Assembly (NCBI RefSeq): GCF_900103415.1
Contig: NZ_FMXB01000011.1
Coordinates: forward strand, 40,299-104,298
Source of the DNA: Methanobrevibacter millerae
GTDB taxonomy: Archaea > Methanobacteriota > Methanobacteria > Methanobacteriales > Methanobacteriaceae
DNA: 64,000 nucleotides
Direction of reading: 5' to 3'
Positions 26,608 to 35,773 of the stretch are shown here, piece after piece. A model generated the notes under the pieces. That model made no database searches and was not told the origin of the DNA. It saw only the letters and a program-made list of their open reading frames with translations. Made by a program: the position numbers and the translations under genes. The stretch's first letter is position 1. The number at the start of each line of letters is the position of its first letter.

Positions 26608-27255
26608 TTATTGTCCTCCTTCACTAATTTTGTTTTTGTTCCACACTAAAAGGTCTGGTCTGAATTTATCTAAAGCCATTATTACAATAACGGTAAGAAC
26701 AGCTTCAATGATACCAATGAATACGTGGTATAATACCATTGATGGAATTCCGACATTTGCAGGGAATGTTCCGGCTATAGCCATTTCAATTGCACATGCC
26801 AATGCTGCAAGTACGGTTGCTAACCATGCTCCGACACCTGCTGCACCGTAGATTCCAAGTGTTCCTTTTAATGCTTTGAAAGTGTACAATCCAGTGTATC
26901 CTCCAATGATTGCCATATTCAATACATTAGCACCGAGTGCAGTAATTCCTCCGTCACCAAATACTAATGCTTGAATGATTAATACTACAGTGAATACGAG
27001 AACTGCTGCTTCAGGTGCGCAGAATATAATTGCTACTAGTGCTCCACCGACCATGTGACCACTTGTTCCGAATGGAATTGGCATGTTCATGGACATGATA
27101 GCAAAAATACCTGCTGCAAGAACTGCAAGTAGAGGAATGCGTTTTTCATCAAGGTTTTGTCTAGCCCATTTGCTGGCAAAGTATAGCGCTATAATCAGAA
27201 TGACGTAGTATATCGCACATTGCCACAATGGTATAAATCCGTCAGGTATATGCAT
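26608..27255 (-). CDS. cbiM: Nickel/cobalt transporter substrate-binding membrane protein CbiM/NikM
   Basis: A 215-residue S component with seven or so helices. It begins [13 protein letters not shown]; the N-terminal Met-His is the metal-binding arm of CbiM and Nik[16 protein letters not shown] carries a second conserved His. GGAGG precedes the ATG. Its promoter interval holds an 11-bp inverted repeat around the TATA box, shared with the hmd/hcgG region, which makes nickel the likelier substrate; sequence of this protein alone does not decide. Confidence 0.9.
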   Translation of the reverse strand: MHIPDGFIPLWQCAIYYVILIIALYFASKWARQNLDEKRIPLLAVLAAGIFAIMSMNMPIPFGTSGHMVGGALVAIIFCAPEAAVLVFTVVLIIQALVFGDGGITALGANVLNMAIIGGYTGLYTFKALKGTLGIYGAAGVGAWLATVLAALACAIEMAIAGTFPANVGIPSMVLYHVFIGIIEAVLTVIVIMALDKFRPDLLVWNKNKISEGGQ

Positions 27256-27276
27256 TTATTTTCCTCCATAATATTA

Positions 27277-27322
27277 AAAGTAATACTTTTTTATATTTTG
27301 TTTATATAGTGAGTATTACTTT
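27277..27322. promoter_or_regulatory. Inverted repeat AAAGTAATACT-N24-AGTATTACTTT around the cbiM TATA box
   Basis: Arms at 27277-27287 and 27312-27322 are perfect reverse complements. The minus-strand TATA-like CTATATAAAC (27299-27308) lies between them and the cbiM ATG is at 27255, so a protein bound at both arms would cover the promoter. Half-sites resemble the GTATTA form expected for a NikR-like repressor. Confidence 0.6.
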
Positions 27323-27435
27323 TTTTTGAATTTTATCAAGTATAAGGGATTGATTTTCTATAATAGTGAAAAATACCTTATTTTTTATCTTGATATTTAT
27401 TCATTATACTATTTTTAATATTTAAAGCTTATTAA

Positions 27436-27487
27436 AGTAATACTTAATATAATTAATTTCTAATTGTTGTAATAAAAAAGTATTACT
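27436..27487. promoter_or_regulatory. Second AGTAATACT/AGTATTACT pair upstream of cbiM
   Basis: AGTAATACT at 27436-27444 and AGTATTACT at 27479-27487 repeat the same half-sites 110-160 bases further upstream; GTATTACTGAT recurs at 27512 across the stop of the polymerase gene. May be accessory sites. Confidence 0.45.
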
Positions 27488-27514
27488 GATGACATAAATT
27501 TACCATTTTTTGTA

Positions 27515-28798
27515 TTACTGATTAAAAAGAGGTTTCAAAATGGCAATCAGATAAATGAAAATGGCTACGGCAAAGTAGAACAGAACCTGGATATCAAGTA
27601 TTCCGGTTTCAACGCCCAAAATTGCATAGGTCAATAATAATGCATATAATCCGATATAGAAGTAGTCTTTGGTCTTTCTTACAATTTTAAATCCGATGCC
27701 TAAAATAAAGCCCAAAATGCACATTCCAACTGCTACGCCAACCTTTCCGAAGTCCGCCACCATCTGGCCGATTAATGTTGGAGTAACAGTGACTTCGGTT
27801 CTCCACGCTATAAGCTTTCCCACCATCATCCTAGGCCCCAGTTCGCTTCCTGGAATGGCGCTTGCAAGCAGCTTGCCGTGTGTAAGGCCGAAGTTTCCTC
27901 CTATTATATCTAAAAGATTCAATACGTGCAGAGTGAAATCCGCCCTGCTTTTCAGGGTATAGAACGGATCTATTGCGCTGCTTATGGTATATTCTTTGAT
28001 TGAACGGTAGTATCCGATTCCTATTATTGCTGCCACGCCAACCAGTGCTGCGATAACGACTTCCCATACGGATATGATGTTTCCAAAGTAAGCTATGATG
28101 ATTAAAAGCAGTAATGCTGCAAGAAGCGGTGTCCTGTAGCCCAAAGCCAGCAGAATACCTACATTAATAATCAAAAGCAGGAGAAATCTGAACCTGGCCT
28201 GTGACCTGCTTATGATTCCTTCCTGGAAATCCTTCAGATAGGTGCTTGCAAGTATCCCGGTTCCGGGAATTATCAGAAAGACAGGCATCGTAAATGCGGG
28301 CTTTAACAGATATCTGATTGAAGGCTTTAACAATGGTATTCCACCAACGGACGCTATGCTTATGAAGAAAAACGCAACGCTGATTAATATCAGACAGAAT
28401 CCTATGGAATAAATGTCTCTTTTATTAAAAAGCACTATGTTTTCGGTGTCGTTAATGAAAAACCTTGGAAGTATTGTGGATCCGATAAAAAAGAATACGA
28501 AGGCTATAATCAGCGTTTGGGTAAGGCTTTCAGAAATCGGAGTGAGGGAAAGTGCCAGAAACAGGGCAAATACAACCAGAACAATCAGGGGATTGAACAG
28601 ATGATTTCTTAAAATATTGTTTTTCTTTAAAAATCCCAAAAAGTTTTCACTGGGGTAAAGGCCTATAAAGAAGCTTCTGACCCACTGGTCTTCAATAAAT
28701 CCCAATACGGTAAATATCAATGTAAATAAAAATGATTTATGAAATTCATCACTTATCCGGTTTAAAAAAGATGTTAATTTAGAATAAATGAAACTCAT
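27515..28798 (-). CDS. Polytopic membrane protein, oligosaccharide repeat unit polymerase-like
   Basis: A 427-residue protein with about eleven helices and a large loop near the C-terminal third (ADFTLHVLNLLDIIGGNFGLTHGKLLASAIPGSELGPRMMVGKL ... TVTPTLIGQMVADFG). This organisation resembles Wzy-type O-antigen or oligosaccharide polymerases annotated in gut methanogens. No glycosyltransferases are adjacent here. It follows the membrane-anchored gene upstream by 12 bases and may be cotranscribed. Function is inferred from topology and general resemblance. Confidence 0.6.
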   Translation of the reverse strand: MSFIYSKLTSFLNRISDEFHKSFLFTLIFTVLGFIEDQWVRSFFIGLYPSENFLGFLKKNNILRNHLFNPLIVLVVFALFLALSLTPISESLTQTLIIAFVFFFIGSTILPRFFINDTENIVLFNKRDIYSIGFCLILISVAFFFISIASVGGIPLLKPSIRYLLKPAFTMPVFLIIPGTGILASTYLKDFQEGIISRSQARFRFLLLLIINVGILLALGYRTPLLAALLLLIIIAYFGNIISVWEVVIAALVGVAAIIGIGYYRSIKEYTISSAIDPFYTLKSRADFTLHVLNLLDIIGGNFGLTHGKLLASAIPGSELGPRMMVGKLIAWRTEVTVTPTLIGQMVADFGKVGVAVGMCILGFILGIGFKIVRKTKDYFYIGLYALLLTYAILGVETGILDIQVLFYFAVAIFIYLIAILKPLFNQ

Positions 28799-28810
28799 AA
28801 ATCACACAAC

Positions 28811-29587
28811 TTAAAATTTTTGAATGTTTATGACATCAAAATTGCTTTTTATGGTATTGATGTCATTATCGCTGCAGTTATAAATCCGGATTGTGATCTT
28901 GCTTGTAACGCCGTTAAAGTCTCCAAGAATATTACTTGCCTGGGTTAATTCCGCAGAAGTTCCTCTTACAATATTGATTTGGTCTGTAAGTCCTGTATTT
29001 GAAGCCTTAATGGAAATCCTTTCATCGCTTTGGAACAGTGCGTTAATCACTTCCTGGATTTTATTGCCTTCAAATGAATCGACAGAAATCGTTGTGGTAA
29101 TTTCATAGTCGGTATCGTTGCCGATTCCTGAAATCAGGTCGCTGATGGAAGAAACGTTTTTAGGATTTGCCTTTATTTCAGTCAGGTTAGAGTATTTGTC
29201 TCCATTCATTTCCAAAGTCATGCTGTCAATGTATACATCAGCGTTCGGAATATGATTATACAATCCGACAAGGTATTGGCTGCCGTTTGAGCTGACGAGG
29301 GCTTTTACATTGCTTCCCCTATCGTCGTCCATCCACAGTATGTTTCCGGCCAATGTAACTGCTTCTCCGGTATTGGCGTCATGTCCGTGGATAGTCGTAT
29401 TTACAATATATCCCTGTCTGTAATAAGTCAGGTATTTCTCAACAATCTTATTCAGCGTTGAAGAGTCATAGGATGTGCTCTCGCTGGTTGTCTCGTCATG
29501 AGAGGTAATATGAATAAACGCAAATACCACTGCACATATTACCAGTATTATTATGGCATAATCTATTAATGTAAATTTGATTTTCAT
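28811..29587 (-). CDS. Membrane-anchored extracytoplasmic protein, DUF4330-like
   Basis: A 258-residue protein with one N-terminal helix (LIDYAIIILVICAVVFAFIHI) then an outside domain rich in Asn, Thr and Ser. The start KIKFTLIDYAIIILV and the later 'VNTTIHGHDANTGEAVTLAGNI' stretch recall DUF4330 proteins, which often sit near envelope polysaccharide genes. The polymerase-like gene follows 12 bases downstream and the ferredoxin lies 6 bases upstream, so these three form a tight set. Function unknown. Confidence 0.5.
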   Translation of the reverse strand: MKIKFTLIDYAIIILVICAVVFAFIHITSHDETTSESTSYDSSTLNKIVEKYLTYYRQGYIVNTTIHGHDANTGEAVTLAGNILWMDDDRGSNVKALVSSNGSQYLVGLYNHIPNADVYIDSMTLEMNGDKYSNLTEIKANPKNVSSISDLISGIGNDTDYEITTTISVDSFEGNKIQEVINALFQSDERISIKASNTGLTDQINIVRGTSAELTQASNILGDFNGVTSKITIRIYNCSDNDINTIKSNFDVINIQKF

Positions 29588-29593
29588 TTCCGA

Positions 29594-29761
29594 TCATTCT
29601 TCGTATATCGCCCCGACAGGACAGACATCGATGCATTCGCCACATGAATCGCATTTGTCAGGGTCAATAATTACTTTATATGCTTTTTTCTTGATTGCCT
29701 CTTCCATACATACGTCAATGCAATCTTCGCATATTCCACATTCTTCCATATCTATAATCAT
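29594..29761 (-). CDS. 2[4Fe-4S] ferredoxin
   Basis: A 55-residue ferredoxin with two cluster motifs, CGICEDCIDVC and CDSCGECIDVCP. The first lacks the Pro that usually follows the fourth Cys (CMEEA). The start is ATG 29761 or the TTG just before it, behind GGTG. A small soluble electron carrier; partner unknown. Confidence 0.85.
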   Translation of the reverse strand: MIIDMEECGICEDCIDVCMEEAIKKKAYKVIIDPDKCDSCGECIDVCPVGAIYEE

Positions 29762-29913
29762 CAATGTATACACCACGATTCAATTATTTTAAAAATAATT
29801 GCCTATGGATATATTTTCTCTTTTAATACTTAAATAGTTTTTTCGATTCGACAGTTAATATAAATATCAATCCAAAAATTTATATATTATGAAAACAAAC
29901 ATTTATACTGTAT

Positions 29914-29996
29914 GCAGGGGTGCCCGAGCGGCCAAAGGGGGGGGACTTAAGATCCTCTGGCATAGGCCTTCGAGGGTTCGAATCCCTTCTCCTGCA
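29914..29996 (+). tRNA. tRNA-Leu (anticodon TAA)
   Basis: Acceptor GCAGGGG pairs with CTCCTGC; anticodon loop CTTAAGA gives TAA at 29948-29950; GGTTCGAATCC is the T loop; the long variable arm (CTCTGGCATAGGCCTTCG region) marks a class II leucine tRNA. Discriminator A, and no CCA is encoded. Confidence 0.93.
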
Positions 29997-30036
29997 CTAT
30001 ATTTTTTAAAAGTTTTTTATGTATATTCTCGATTAT

Positions 30037-30109
30037 GCCTTAGTGGCTCAGGCGGTAGAGCGCCACCTTGGTAAGGTGGAAGTCGGGGGTTCGAATCCCC
30101 CCTAAGGCT
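30037..30109 (+). tRNA. tRNA-Thr (anticodon GGT)
   Basis: Acceptor GCCTTAG pairs with CTAAGGC; anticodon stem CCACC/GGTGG encloses TTGGTAA, anticodon GGT; T loop GGTTCGAATCC. 73 bases, discriminator T, no encoded CCA. It ends only 6 bases before the convergent hcgF stop. Confidence 0.94.
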
Positions 30110-30115
30110 TTCTAG

Positions 30116-30676
30116 CTATTTTTTAATAATTTCAACGTTTTCAAGACAGTTAATTTCGTCGATTTTTTCATTTAAAAGAAGTAGGGTAATGTCGATGGCT
30201 TTTTTTATTCCGCTTAATTGCCTTTGGTAAAGTTCTTCGCTATCTTTTTGTCTCAAATCAGTGTAAACGTCGCTGGTGGTTATTATTTCATAATCCTTTG
30301 TCAGTATGCAAATTCCTCCATGGCCGATTCCGGCTGTAGTGCCGATTGCAATGTCGCAGGATGTCAGATCCATCACAGCTTCAGCCATTACTTTGCTTAC
30401 CTTTTTGTCTCCGGACTCGTCATAGACCTTAATGCCCTTAATAAGATAATCCGGCTCGGGAGGCTTTTCAACCTTCAGGATATCCTTTACCGCATCGATG
30501 GTAGGTATGAATAAACTGCAGGTAACACTTAGCTTATTATAGTTGAAATCACCGTATTTCTCTGGGTTTTCAATGTATGTGCCTGCGAAATTGCCTTCGT
30601 AATCCTGAGCAAGCGCATGCAGCTCCAGGCCGATTTTCCCATGGGTAAAGCATTCTGCTGTAGCTATTTTAATCAT
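30116..30676 (-). CDS. hcgF: FeGP cofactor biosynthesis protein HcgF
   Basis: A 186-residue protein of the [Fe]-hydrogenase cofactor pathway. In the family it forms a thioester between a Cys and the carboxyl group of the guanylylpyridinol intermediate, a step toward the acyl-iron ligand. The catalytic Cys9 is present (MIKIATAEC). It is the last gene of the hmd-hcgA-B-C-D-E-F run, overlapping hcgE by 8 bases. Confidence 0.85.
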   Translation of the reverse strand: MIKIATAECFTHGKIGLELHALAQDYEGNFAGTYIENPEKYGDFNYNKLSVTCSLFIPTIDAVKDILKVEKPPEPDYLIKGIKVYDESGDKKVSKVMAEAVMDLTSCDIAIGTTAGIGHGGICILTKDYEIITTSDVYTDLRQKDSEELYQRQLSGIKKAIDITLLLLNEKIDEINCLENVEIIKK

Positions 30677-31322
30677 GCTGATCTCTCAGTAGTTTCAATG
30701 CTTCCATAGTTATTTTGTTTGCGATTTCATCCAATGTATATGGCGTTACCGGTTCGTTGTCCCGGATGAGCTTATTGGTTGTTATCAGGAAGTGATTTTC
30801 GGTAATGCCCTCTTTTCTAAGTTCTTCAACGGCAGGATTGTTGTCATCAAACTCTGAAATGTCCTTGAACTCAATGTTTTCGTTGCCGAATCCGAATATT
30901 CCTGCAGTTCCGATTGTTTTGGATCCCCTTTCATGGGCATGCTTAATTATCTTTGCAGCGGTCGGGATGGTGTTTCCTCCGGCTATCACGATGATTACAA
31001 CGTCGCCGTCAATCAAATCGATATTTTCATCGGTGATGTATTCGCTGTGGCTTTCGACTTTTCTGAAATCCTCATCGTGGGTGCAGATTCTTTTAAGGAA
31101 TTCCGGTTTTGATTCGCCCGCTTCTGCTCCAAGAAGCGTGAAGATAACGTCTCCGCCAGATATTTCCTGTCCGTCAAACGCACCGATTACTTTCGGTCCG
31201 CCCCTGTGAACCTGAATGAGGTTGATTCCTATTCTTAAACCCAATCTTCCAACACCGACCAGGTCTATTTTCCCATAAGGGACTTGTCTGTCTTCCATTT
31301 TCTGTATTTCATCGTTTGTCAT
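30669..31322 (-). CDS. hcgE: FeGP cofactor biosynthesis protein HcgE (ThiF/E1-like)
   Basis: A 217-residue adenylating enzyme related to ThiF/MoeB/E1. The Rossmann glycine loop is GVGRLGLRIGINLIQVHRGG, and IVIAGGNTIPTAAKIIKHA forms the second half. HcgE adenylates the pyridinol carboxyl group before HcgF forms the thioester. Its ATG overlaps the hcgD stop (TAATG). Confidence 0.87.
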   Translation of the reverse strand: MTNDEIQKMEDRQVPYGKIDLVGVGRLGLRIGINLIQVHRGGPKVIGAFDGQEISGGDVIFTLLGAEAGESKPEFLKRICTHDEDFRKVESHSEYITDENIDLIDGDVVIIVIAGGNTIPTAAKIIKHAHERGSKTIGTAGIFGFGNENIEFKDISEFDDNNPAVEELRKEGITENHFLITTNKLIRDNEPVTPYTLDEIANKITMEALKLLRDQHD

Positions 31323-32023
31323 TATTTCACCATATTTTCAATTGGAATCCTATTAATTACTTCACAATCCACGTCGAGTTTGCTAACGAGATTTCTCAAA
31401 TAATAAAGGCCGGGAACTTCACTGTTGTGGTGGCCCAAATCAATTAACGTTAAACCTAAATTATGGCCAAGAACTGCGCTTTCCTGAGTCAAATCTCCGG
31501 AAATCAGCATTTCCAGGTTAAGATCACTGGCCAATCTGATGTAGTCGGGATTTTTCAAGCCGAATCCGGAAATTATTCCCACCTTTTCAATTATCTTTTC
31601 ATCATCAGGCCTGTTGACTATATTGACGTTATTGTAATTGTCTAAAATTATTTCTTTGAATTCATAAAAGCTTTTGTTCACTTCACAGATTCGCCCGATG
31701 CCCGTTGCCTTGTCAAATGATTCAATGACTTTTAAATCCAGCGAATCCGCAAGGGCTTCATTGGCGCCCCCTTCTATAATGTCCCAGTTGGAGTGAATAG
31801 TAAATGTGGGTGTTTTCGGGCTGAATAATGGGGGATGATGCGTTATGATTAATGTCCCTTCGCCGAAACTGTCGTCATCAGGATATAAATCCATCATTAT
31901 CTTAATGCTGTTAATGTCCTGGTTTAAATCGTAATCTCCCATAAATCCAACGCTGTCACTGCTTAATGCCAGCTTCTGAGGTATTTTTCCGTTTAAAAAT
32001 TCAACAATGTCTTTCAGTTTCAT
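31322..32023 (-). CDS. hcgD: FeGP cofactor biosynthesis protein HcgD (NIF3-like)
   Basis: A 233-residue member of the NIF3 family with dinuclear metal-site motifs LIITHHPPLFSPK and LIDLGHHNSEVPGLY. Structural work on the family suggests it hands iron to the cofactor. It starts directly after the hcgC stop and overlaps hcgE by one base. Confidence 0.88.
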   Translation of the reverse strand: MKLKDIVEFLNGKIPQKLALSSDSVGFMGDYDLNQDINSIKIMMDLYPDDDSFGEGTLIITHHPPLFSPKTPTFTIHSNWDIIEGGANEALADSLDLKVIESFDKATGIGRICEVNKSFYEFKEIILDNYNNVNIVNRPDDEKIIEKVGIISGFGLKNPDYIRLASDLNLEMLISGDLTQESAVLGHNLGLTLIDLGHHNSEVPGLYYLRNLVSKLDVDCEVINRIPIENMVK

Positions 32024-32809
32024 TTAAATCATTTTTGTCTCGATTTTATCCAGTTCTTCAAGTATCGCTTCGTCCGGAATGAAGGGATTGATGGTTGATA
32101 TCTTAATCGCATTTCTTTCAGCCAGTTCAATGAATTTATCTATGTCCTTTTCCTTAAAAATAACTTCTTCAAAAAATCCCATTTCTCCGGCACAGTATAA
32201 GACTCCTTCCTTCTTGGAAAGGCTATTTAAAACATTTGTTAAAATGCCGATTGTTAATGTCATCGTTCCGGAGGTTTTGGTATTAATTCCTTTCGTTTTG
32301 ATTATTGCCTTGTTTTCGGCACTGCAGGCGTTTAACCTCTCATGAATGTTGTTTTTATTTTTTAAAAGTTCATCGTTGTCCTCGGCTATAGGGTCTTCGA
32401 TTATGAACGTTTTGGCATTGATTCTGGATGATTGTTCAACGTTAACTCCTCCAAAGCCTGTGGTATCGATTATAACGTCTCCGGCATATATCAAATCGAA
32501 ATCCGTTGAAAATTCAACATCATTATTTAGTTTGCCGCCTACAGGCGTGTCCAGCAGTTCCCTTAAATGAGAGTAAATGTCTATCAGGAGGATATTATCA
32601 TATTTTTCGCTTAATTTCTTGACGATTCCTATTCCGGTCAGGTAAGTTCCGATAATAACTATCCTTGAGTCCTTGTCAATATCCAATTCCTCAATGTAAT
32701 TAAAAACAGCTTCGGATTTTTTAAAGATGATTGAGTTGAAAATATCAATTAATTTAGTTTCGGATTTAATCGTCAGGACTTCGGAGGTTATTCCAGTTTC
32801 AATATCCAT
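32024..32809 (-). CDS. hcgC: FeGP cofactor biosynthesis protein HcgC (pyridinol C3-methyltransferase)
   Basis: A 261-residue protein with a Rossmann-like core (RIVIIGTYLTGIGIVKKLSEKYDNILLIDIYSHLREL). In the pathway HcgC uses S-adenosylmethionine to add the C3 methyl group of the pyridinol ring. Identification rests on this core and on its fixed position between hcgB and hcgD. Confidence 0.85.
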   Translation of the reverse strand: MDIETGITSEVLTIKSETKLIDIFNSIIFKKSEAVFNYIEELDIDKDSRIVIIGTYLTGIGIVKKLSEKYDNILLIDIYSHLRELLDTPVGGKLNNDVEFSTDFDLIYAGDVIIDTTGFGGVNVEQSSRINAKTFIIEDPIAEDNDELLKNKNNIHERLNACSAENKAIIKTKGINTKTSGTMTLTIGILTNVLNSLSKKEGVLYCAGEMGFFEEVIFKEKDIDKFIELAERNAIKISTINPFIPDEAILEELDKIETKMI

Positions 32810-32812
32810 GAT

Positions 32813-33295
32813 TCAACCTTCTATCTTTTTAAAACCAATCTTTTCAAGCGCTTCGCATGCTTCTTCATAAACGGCCTGTTCGATTGATTTTTGATGAATG
32901 AGGTGGGACGGAGATGTTCCGGCAGTTAATATCCTTCCCTTGTTATCGATAAAAATAAGCAATGAGCCTGATCCGGGAATTCCCAGACGTCCTCTGGCTA
33001 TTATAAGGTCGCCGTCACTTTGGTCAAGAGCCATATATGCCTTTGCAAGAGCGGGAATTCTGCTCGTATCTGCAGTGTTTGTATTGATTTGAAGTATTCT
33101 GGCCGGAGGCAGGCCGTATTCATCCAGAACTTCATTCAGCACTTCCACTTTTATTCCGTTCTTGTTCGGTACGTAAATTTTTTGAGCATTTCTGATGTAG
33201 TCCTGAATTTCGTTAATTTCTTCAAAAGTATCTCCCAGTCTGGTATTGTTTCTGGACTCTTCAAATGCATTTTTAATCATTTTTTCAAATGCCAT
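32813..33295 (-). CDS. hcgB: FeGP cofactor guanylyltransferase HcgB
   Basis: A 160-residue enzyme that links GMP from GTP to the 4-hydroxyl of the pyridinol precursor. Family features: NKNGIKVEVLNEVLDEYGLPPARILQINTNTADTSRIPALAKAYMALD and ARGRLGIPGSGSLLIFIDNKG. It follows hcgA by 24 bases and precedes hcgC by 3 bases. Confidence 0.9.
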   Translation of the reverse strand: MAFEKMIKNAFEESRNNTRLGDTFEEINEIQDYIRNAQKIYVPNKNGIKVEVLNEVLDEYGLPPARILQINTNTADTSRIPALAKAYMALDQSDGDLIIARGRLGIPGSGSLLIFIDNKGRILTAGTSPSHLIHQKSIEQAVYEEACEALEKIGFKKIEG

Positions 33296-33319
33296 AATAT
33301 CACATATAAAAAAAGAATA

Positions 33320-34318
33320 TTAAATAGTTTGAGGTATCAAGCCTAACTTCTCAATCACGTTAACTACTTCTGTGTAGTTCCCATATTCCGGAGATCCTAC
33401 ACCTTTAACTTCCAAAGGATAATTTTCAGCTATTACTGTTGCAAGATTATTTGCTCCGGCTTTAAGTGAATATTCCACATTTTCAGGGCCTACGGTTGGT
33501 GTAGGCATCGTAATTCTGATGTCAGGATACATGATTCTTGTCACTGCAACAATCTTCAGCTGCTCTTTTAGGGGGAATGCAGGATGATTTGCCATTGGGG
33601 TATCTTTGTATGGATTAAAACCCATTATAGGAATTTCTTCTAATGTCTCAAACGTGCTTAAGAAACGCAAGTGTCTGATTCTGTCTTCAGGGCTTTCACC
33701 AATGCCTAATAAGAGACCTGATGATAAACCGATTCCTGCATCACATACTAACTGGCATGTTTTGATTCGTTGAGATAATGAGTCTCCAGGTTTGATTTTA
33801 TTGAATACCTCTTCATTAATCGTTTCCAGGTTACAGCAAACAGTGTCGGCTCCAAGCTCTGCAAGCTTTTTAATTGATTCGGGAGTCAGGTCTCCTCCAA
33901 CATTGACCAGAATCTCCAGATCAGTATTTTCCTTAACGATTTTGCATGCGTTAACTGCCTGCTTTCCTTTATATCCGTATCCTCCGGAACAACTAACGCG
34001 AGGGATATGTGCGTCTGTTATTGACAGGACTGCTTTTAGAATTTCGTCATTGGATTTGTAAAATGCGTTGTAATATCCTTTTGATGATGTCTTTTCTGCA
34101 AATCCGCAATAAGCGCATCTAGGTTGTATTTGACATTTATTGGTAATATGAACTGTTGATGTTAATTTAATGGTTTTTGATTGATCGTCTCTTATGTCGG
34201 CTGCTATCTTAAATAGCTTGTCTAAATTTTCATCGTCATCAATTCTCAATAACTCTAAAAATTCTTCATCGCTTAATTCTTTGCCTTCTTTTGCTTTTTT
34301 AAATATTTCATCAATCAA
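33320..34318 (-). CDS. hcgA: Radical SAM protein HcgA (HmdB)
   Basis: A 332-residue radical SAM enzyme related to BioB/ThiH, thought to make the pyridinol precursor of the FeGP cofactor. The cluster motif is the unusual CX5CX2C form seen in this family (CQIQPRCAYCGF) rather than CX3CX2C. An SAM-binding SCSGGYGYKG segment follows. It lies 121 bases after hmd, past a strong hairpin, so part of its expression may come from its own promoter. Confidence 0.92.
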   Translation of the reverse strand: MIDEIFKKAKEGKELSDEEFLELLRIDDDENLDKLFKIAADIRDDQSKTIKLTSTVHITNKCQIQPRCAYCGFAEKTSSKGYYNAFYKSNDEILKAVLSITDAHIPRVSCSGGYGYKGKQAVNACKIVKENTDLEILVNVGGDLTPESIKKLAELGADTVCCNLETINEEVFNKIKPGDSLSQRIKTCQLVCDAGIGLSSGLLLGIGESPEDRIRHLRFLSTFETLEEIPIMGFNPYKDTPMANHPAFPLKEQLKIVAVTRIMYPDIRITMPTPTVGPENVEYSLKAGANNLATVIAENYPLEVKGVGSPEYGNYTEVVNVIEKLGLIPQTI

Positions 34319-34387
34319 TTTAACACCAAACTTCTAAAAAAATCTATAACCTATTTTTTAATACTTAATTTTGGCTTAAATATTAAA

Positions 34388-34431
34388 AAATAAGTTAAAA
34401 TGTTGATTTGAAATCAACAAATAACTTATTT
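34388..34431 (-). terminator. Nested hairpin after hmd
   Basis: An outer inverted repeat AAATAAGTTA/TAACTTATTT (34388-34397, 34422-34431) encloses an inner one TGTTGATTT/AAATCAACA (34401-34409, 34411-34419). On the minus strand it begins about 8 bases after the hmd stop and is followed by a T-run. It would end or attenuate the hmd transcript before hcgA. Confidence 0.6.
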
Positions 34432-34439
34432 AAATGTGT

Positions 34440-35453
34440 TTATTCATTTTTGCCTAAGTATTCTAATACTGTAGGAACGATTTCAGCTAAGGAACCGAAG
34501 TTCATTGAGTCAGCAGTACCTAATAATGCAGCTGGGTTTAAAGCATCGTCCATTTTGTCGATACCTTCATCTTGCATTAATGCGGTTACTTGGGTTAATG
34601 CTTCGTTAGCCATCATTTGTGCGAATCCTGCAGGAGCACCTAAAATTTGGGTAACGGTGTCTCTGTAAGCTAAGATACCTGCGTAGGTAATAGCGGTTAC
34701 AGCTGAACACATGTCACAAACAGGACCAACCATGTTAGCAGGTAAGGTGAATGCAGATCCTCTTGCTTTTTGTCCTAAGTCCATTAAAGTGTCGATGGAA
34801 GCTTGGTCAGCAAATCCTTCTGCAATGTAGACTTGTCCTTTCATTTCAGGTACAGCACCTGGGTGGTAGGAAGCTACGTTTACGTTGGTTCCTAAGTCTT
34901 CGAAAATTTTGTTTAATCCGGTAGTAGGAATAGTACATGCGTGAGTTACGATAGCGCCTTCTTTAATGTCATCAGCGAAGTTTTTGATGATGTCAGGCTG
35001 CATACCTCCTTCAGGTAACCAGGTCATAACCCAGTCAGCGTCAGCAACAGCTTCGGAATCGTCAGTAGTACATTTCATACCTAAGTCTTCAGGGTGAGTA
35101 AAGTGAATAGCACCTTTTGCTGGTTTAGGTACGGTTTCAGCTAATTCGTTAACTTTTGCTCTGATTGCAGGCATTACGTCTTCAGGGTTTCCTGCTTTGT
35201 GGGCTGCAATAACTTCTGCGTAGTCAAAGTCATCTACAACAGTGAAATCTCCGTCGAATACTGGGTCGGATACAACTACTTCATCTACACCAGCTAATTC
35301 TAACAATTCAGCACCCATTTCAATGGTAGAGTGAGTCATTGAGATGTTTTCTTTTCCGGTTGCGTCTGCAACTTCACAAGCTCTTGAGAAGTTGGTAATT
35401 CCACTTGCAGCATGTGTTCTGTAACATCCTGCACCTAAAATTGCTACTTTCAT
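34440..35453 (-). CDS. hmd: [Fe]-hydrogenase (H2-forming methylene-H4MPT dehydrogenase)
   Basis: Reversibly reduces methenyl-H4MPT with H2 using the iron-guanylylpyridinol cofactor, without nickel or Fe-S clusters. The 337-residue protein has the Rossmann start MKVAILGAGCYRTHAASG with catalytic His14, and Cys173 in THACTIPTTG, equivalent to the iron ligand Cys176 of the M. jannaschii enzyme; so it is a true Hmd, not a cofactor-less paralogue. Codon use is highly biased, as in strongly expressed genes. GGAG precedes the ATG. Divergent from hcgG across a 446-base control region. Confidence 0.96.
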   Translation of the reverse strand: MKVAILGAGCYRTHAASGITNFSRACEVADATGKENISMTHSTIEMGAELLELAGVDEVVVSDPVFDGDFTVVDDFDYAEVIAAHKAGNPEDVMPAIRAKVNELAETVPKPAKGAIHFTHPEDLGMKCTTDDSEAVADADWVMTWLPEGGMQPDIIKNFADDIKEGAIVTHACTIPTTGLNKIFEDLGTNVNVASYHPGAVPEMKGQVYIAEGFADQASIDTLMDLGQKARGSAFTLPANMVGPVCDMCSAVTAITYAGILAYRDTVTQILGAPAGFAQMMANEALTQVTALMQDEGIDKMDDALNPAALLGTADSMNFGSLAEIVPTVLEYLGKNE

Positions 35454-35629
35454 TTTTTAATTCTCCTTATAATTTTTTAATTTTCCTTAAAAGGTGTTTT
35501 TAAAGAAATCTTTACTACAGTTTTAACTATTTGAAAAAAGTTGACATATTTGATAGATATTTAACATGGTTGTTAATCCGGATTTTTCAAATAATTATTA
35601 CTTGTTATAAACTGTATATTAATTTAAAA

Positions 35630-35656
35630 TATTACTTTTTTGGATATAAAGTAATA
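35630..35656. promoter_or_regulatory. Inverted repeat TATTACTTT-N9-AAAGTAATA between hmd and hcgG
   Basis: Arms 35630-35638 and 35648-35656 are perfect reverse complements and repeat the core half-site found upstream of cbiM. It lies about 180 bases before hmd, upstream of AT-rich minus-strand promoter candidates (35551-35620). Single half-sites also occur at 35594 and 35742. Confidence 0.55.
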
Positions 35657-35773
35657 AGCGAATTAATACAAAATTTACATGTAGTAATATTTATTATTTT
35701 ACGGTTTCGATGTATATATATTTTTTTATCTATTTTTCGAGTTATTACTTTTTGCACGATTTTAATGGTTTTG

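Noticed and set aside
24575..27255. Firm call of a cobalt transporter
   Set aside because: CbiMNQO and NikMNQO cannot be told apart reliably from these sequences; the promoter motif shared with hmd points to nickel but is not proof.
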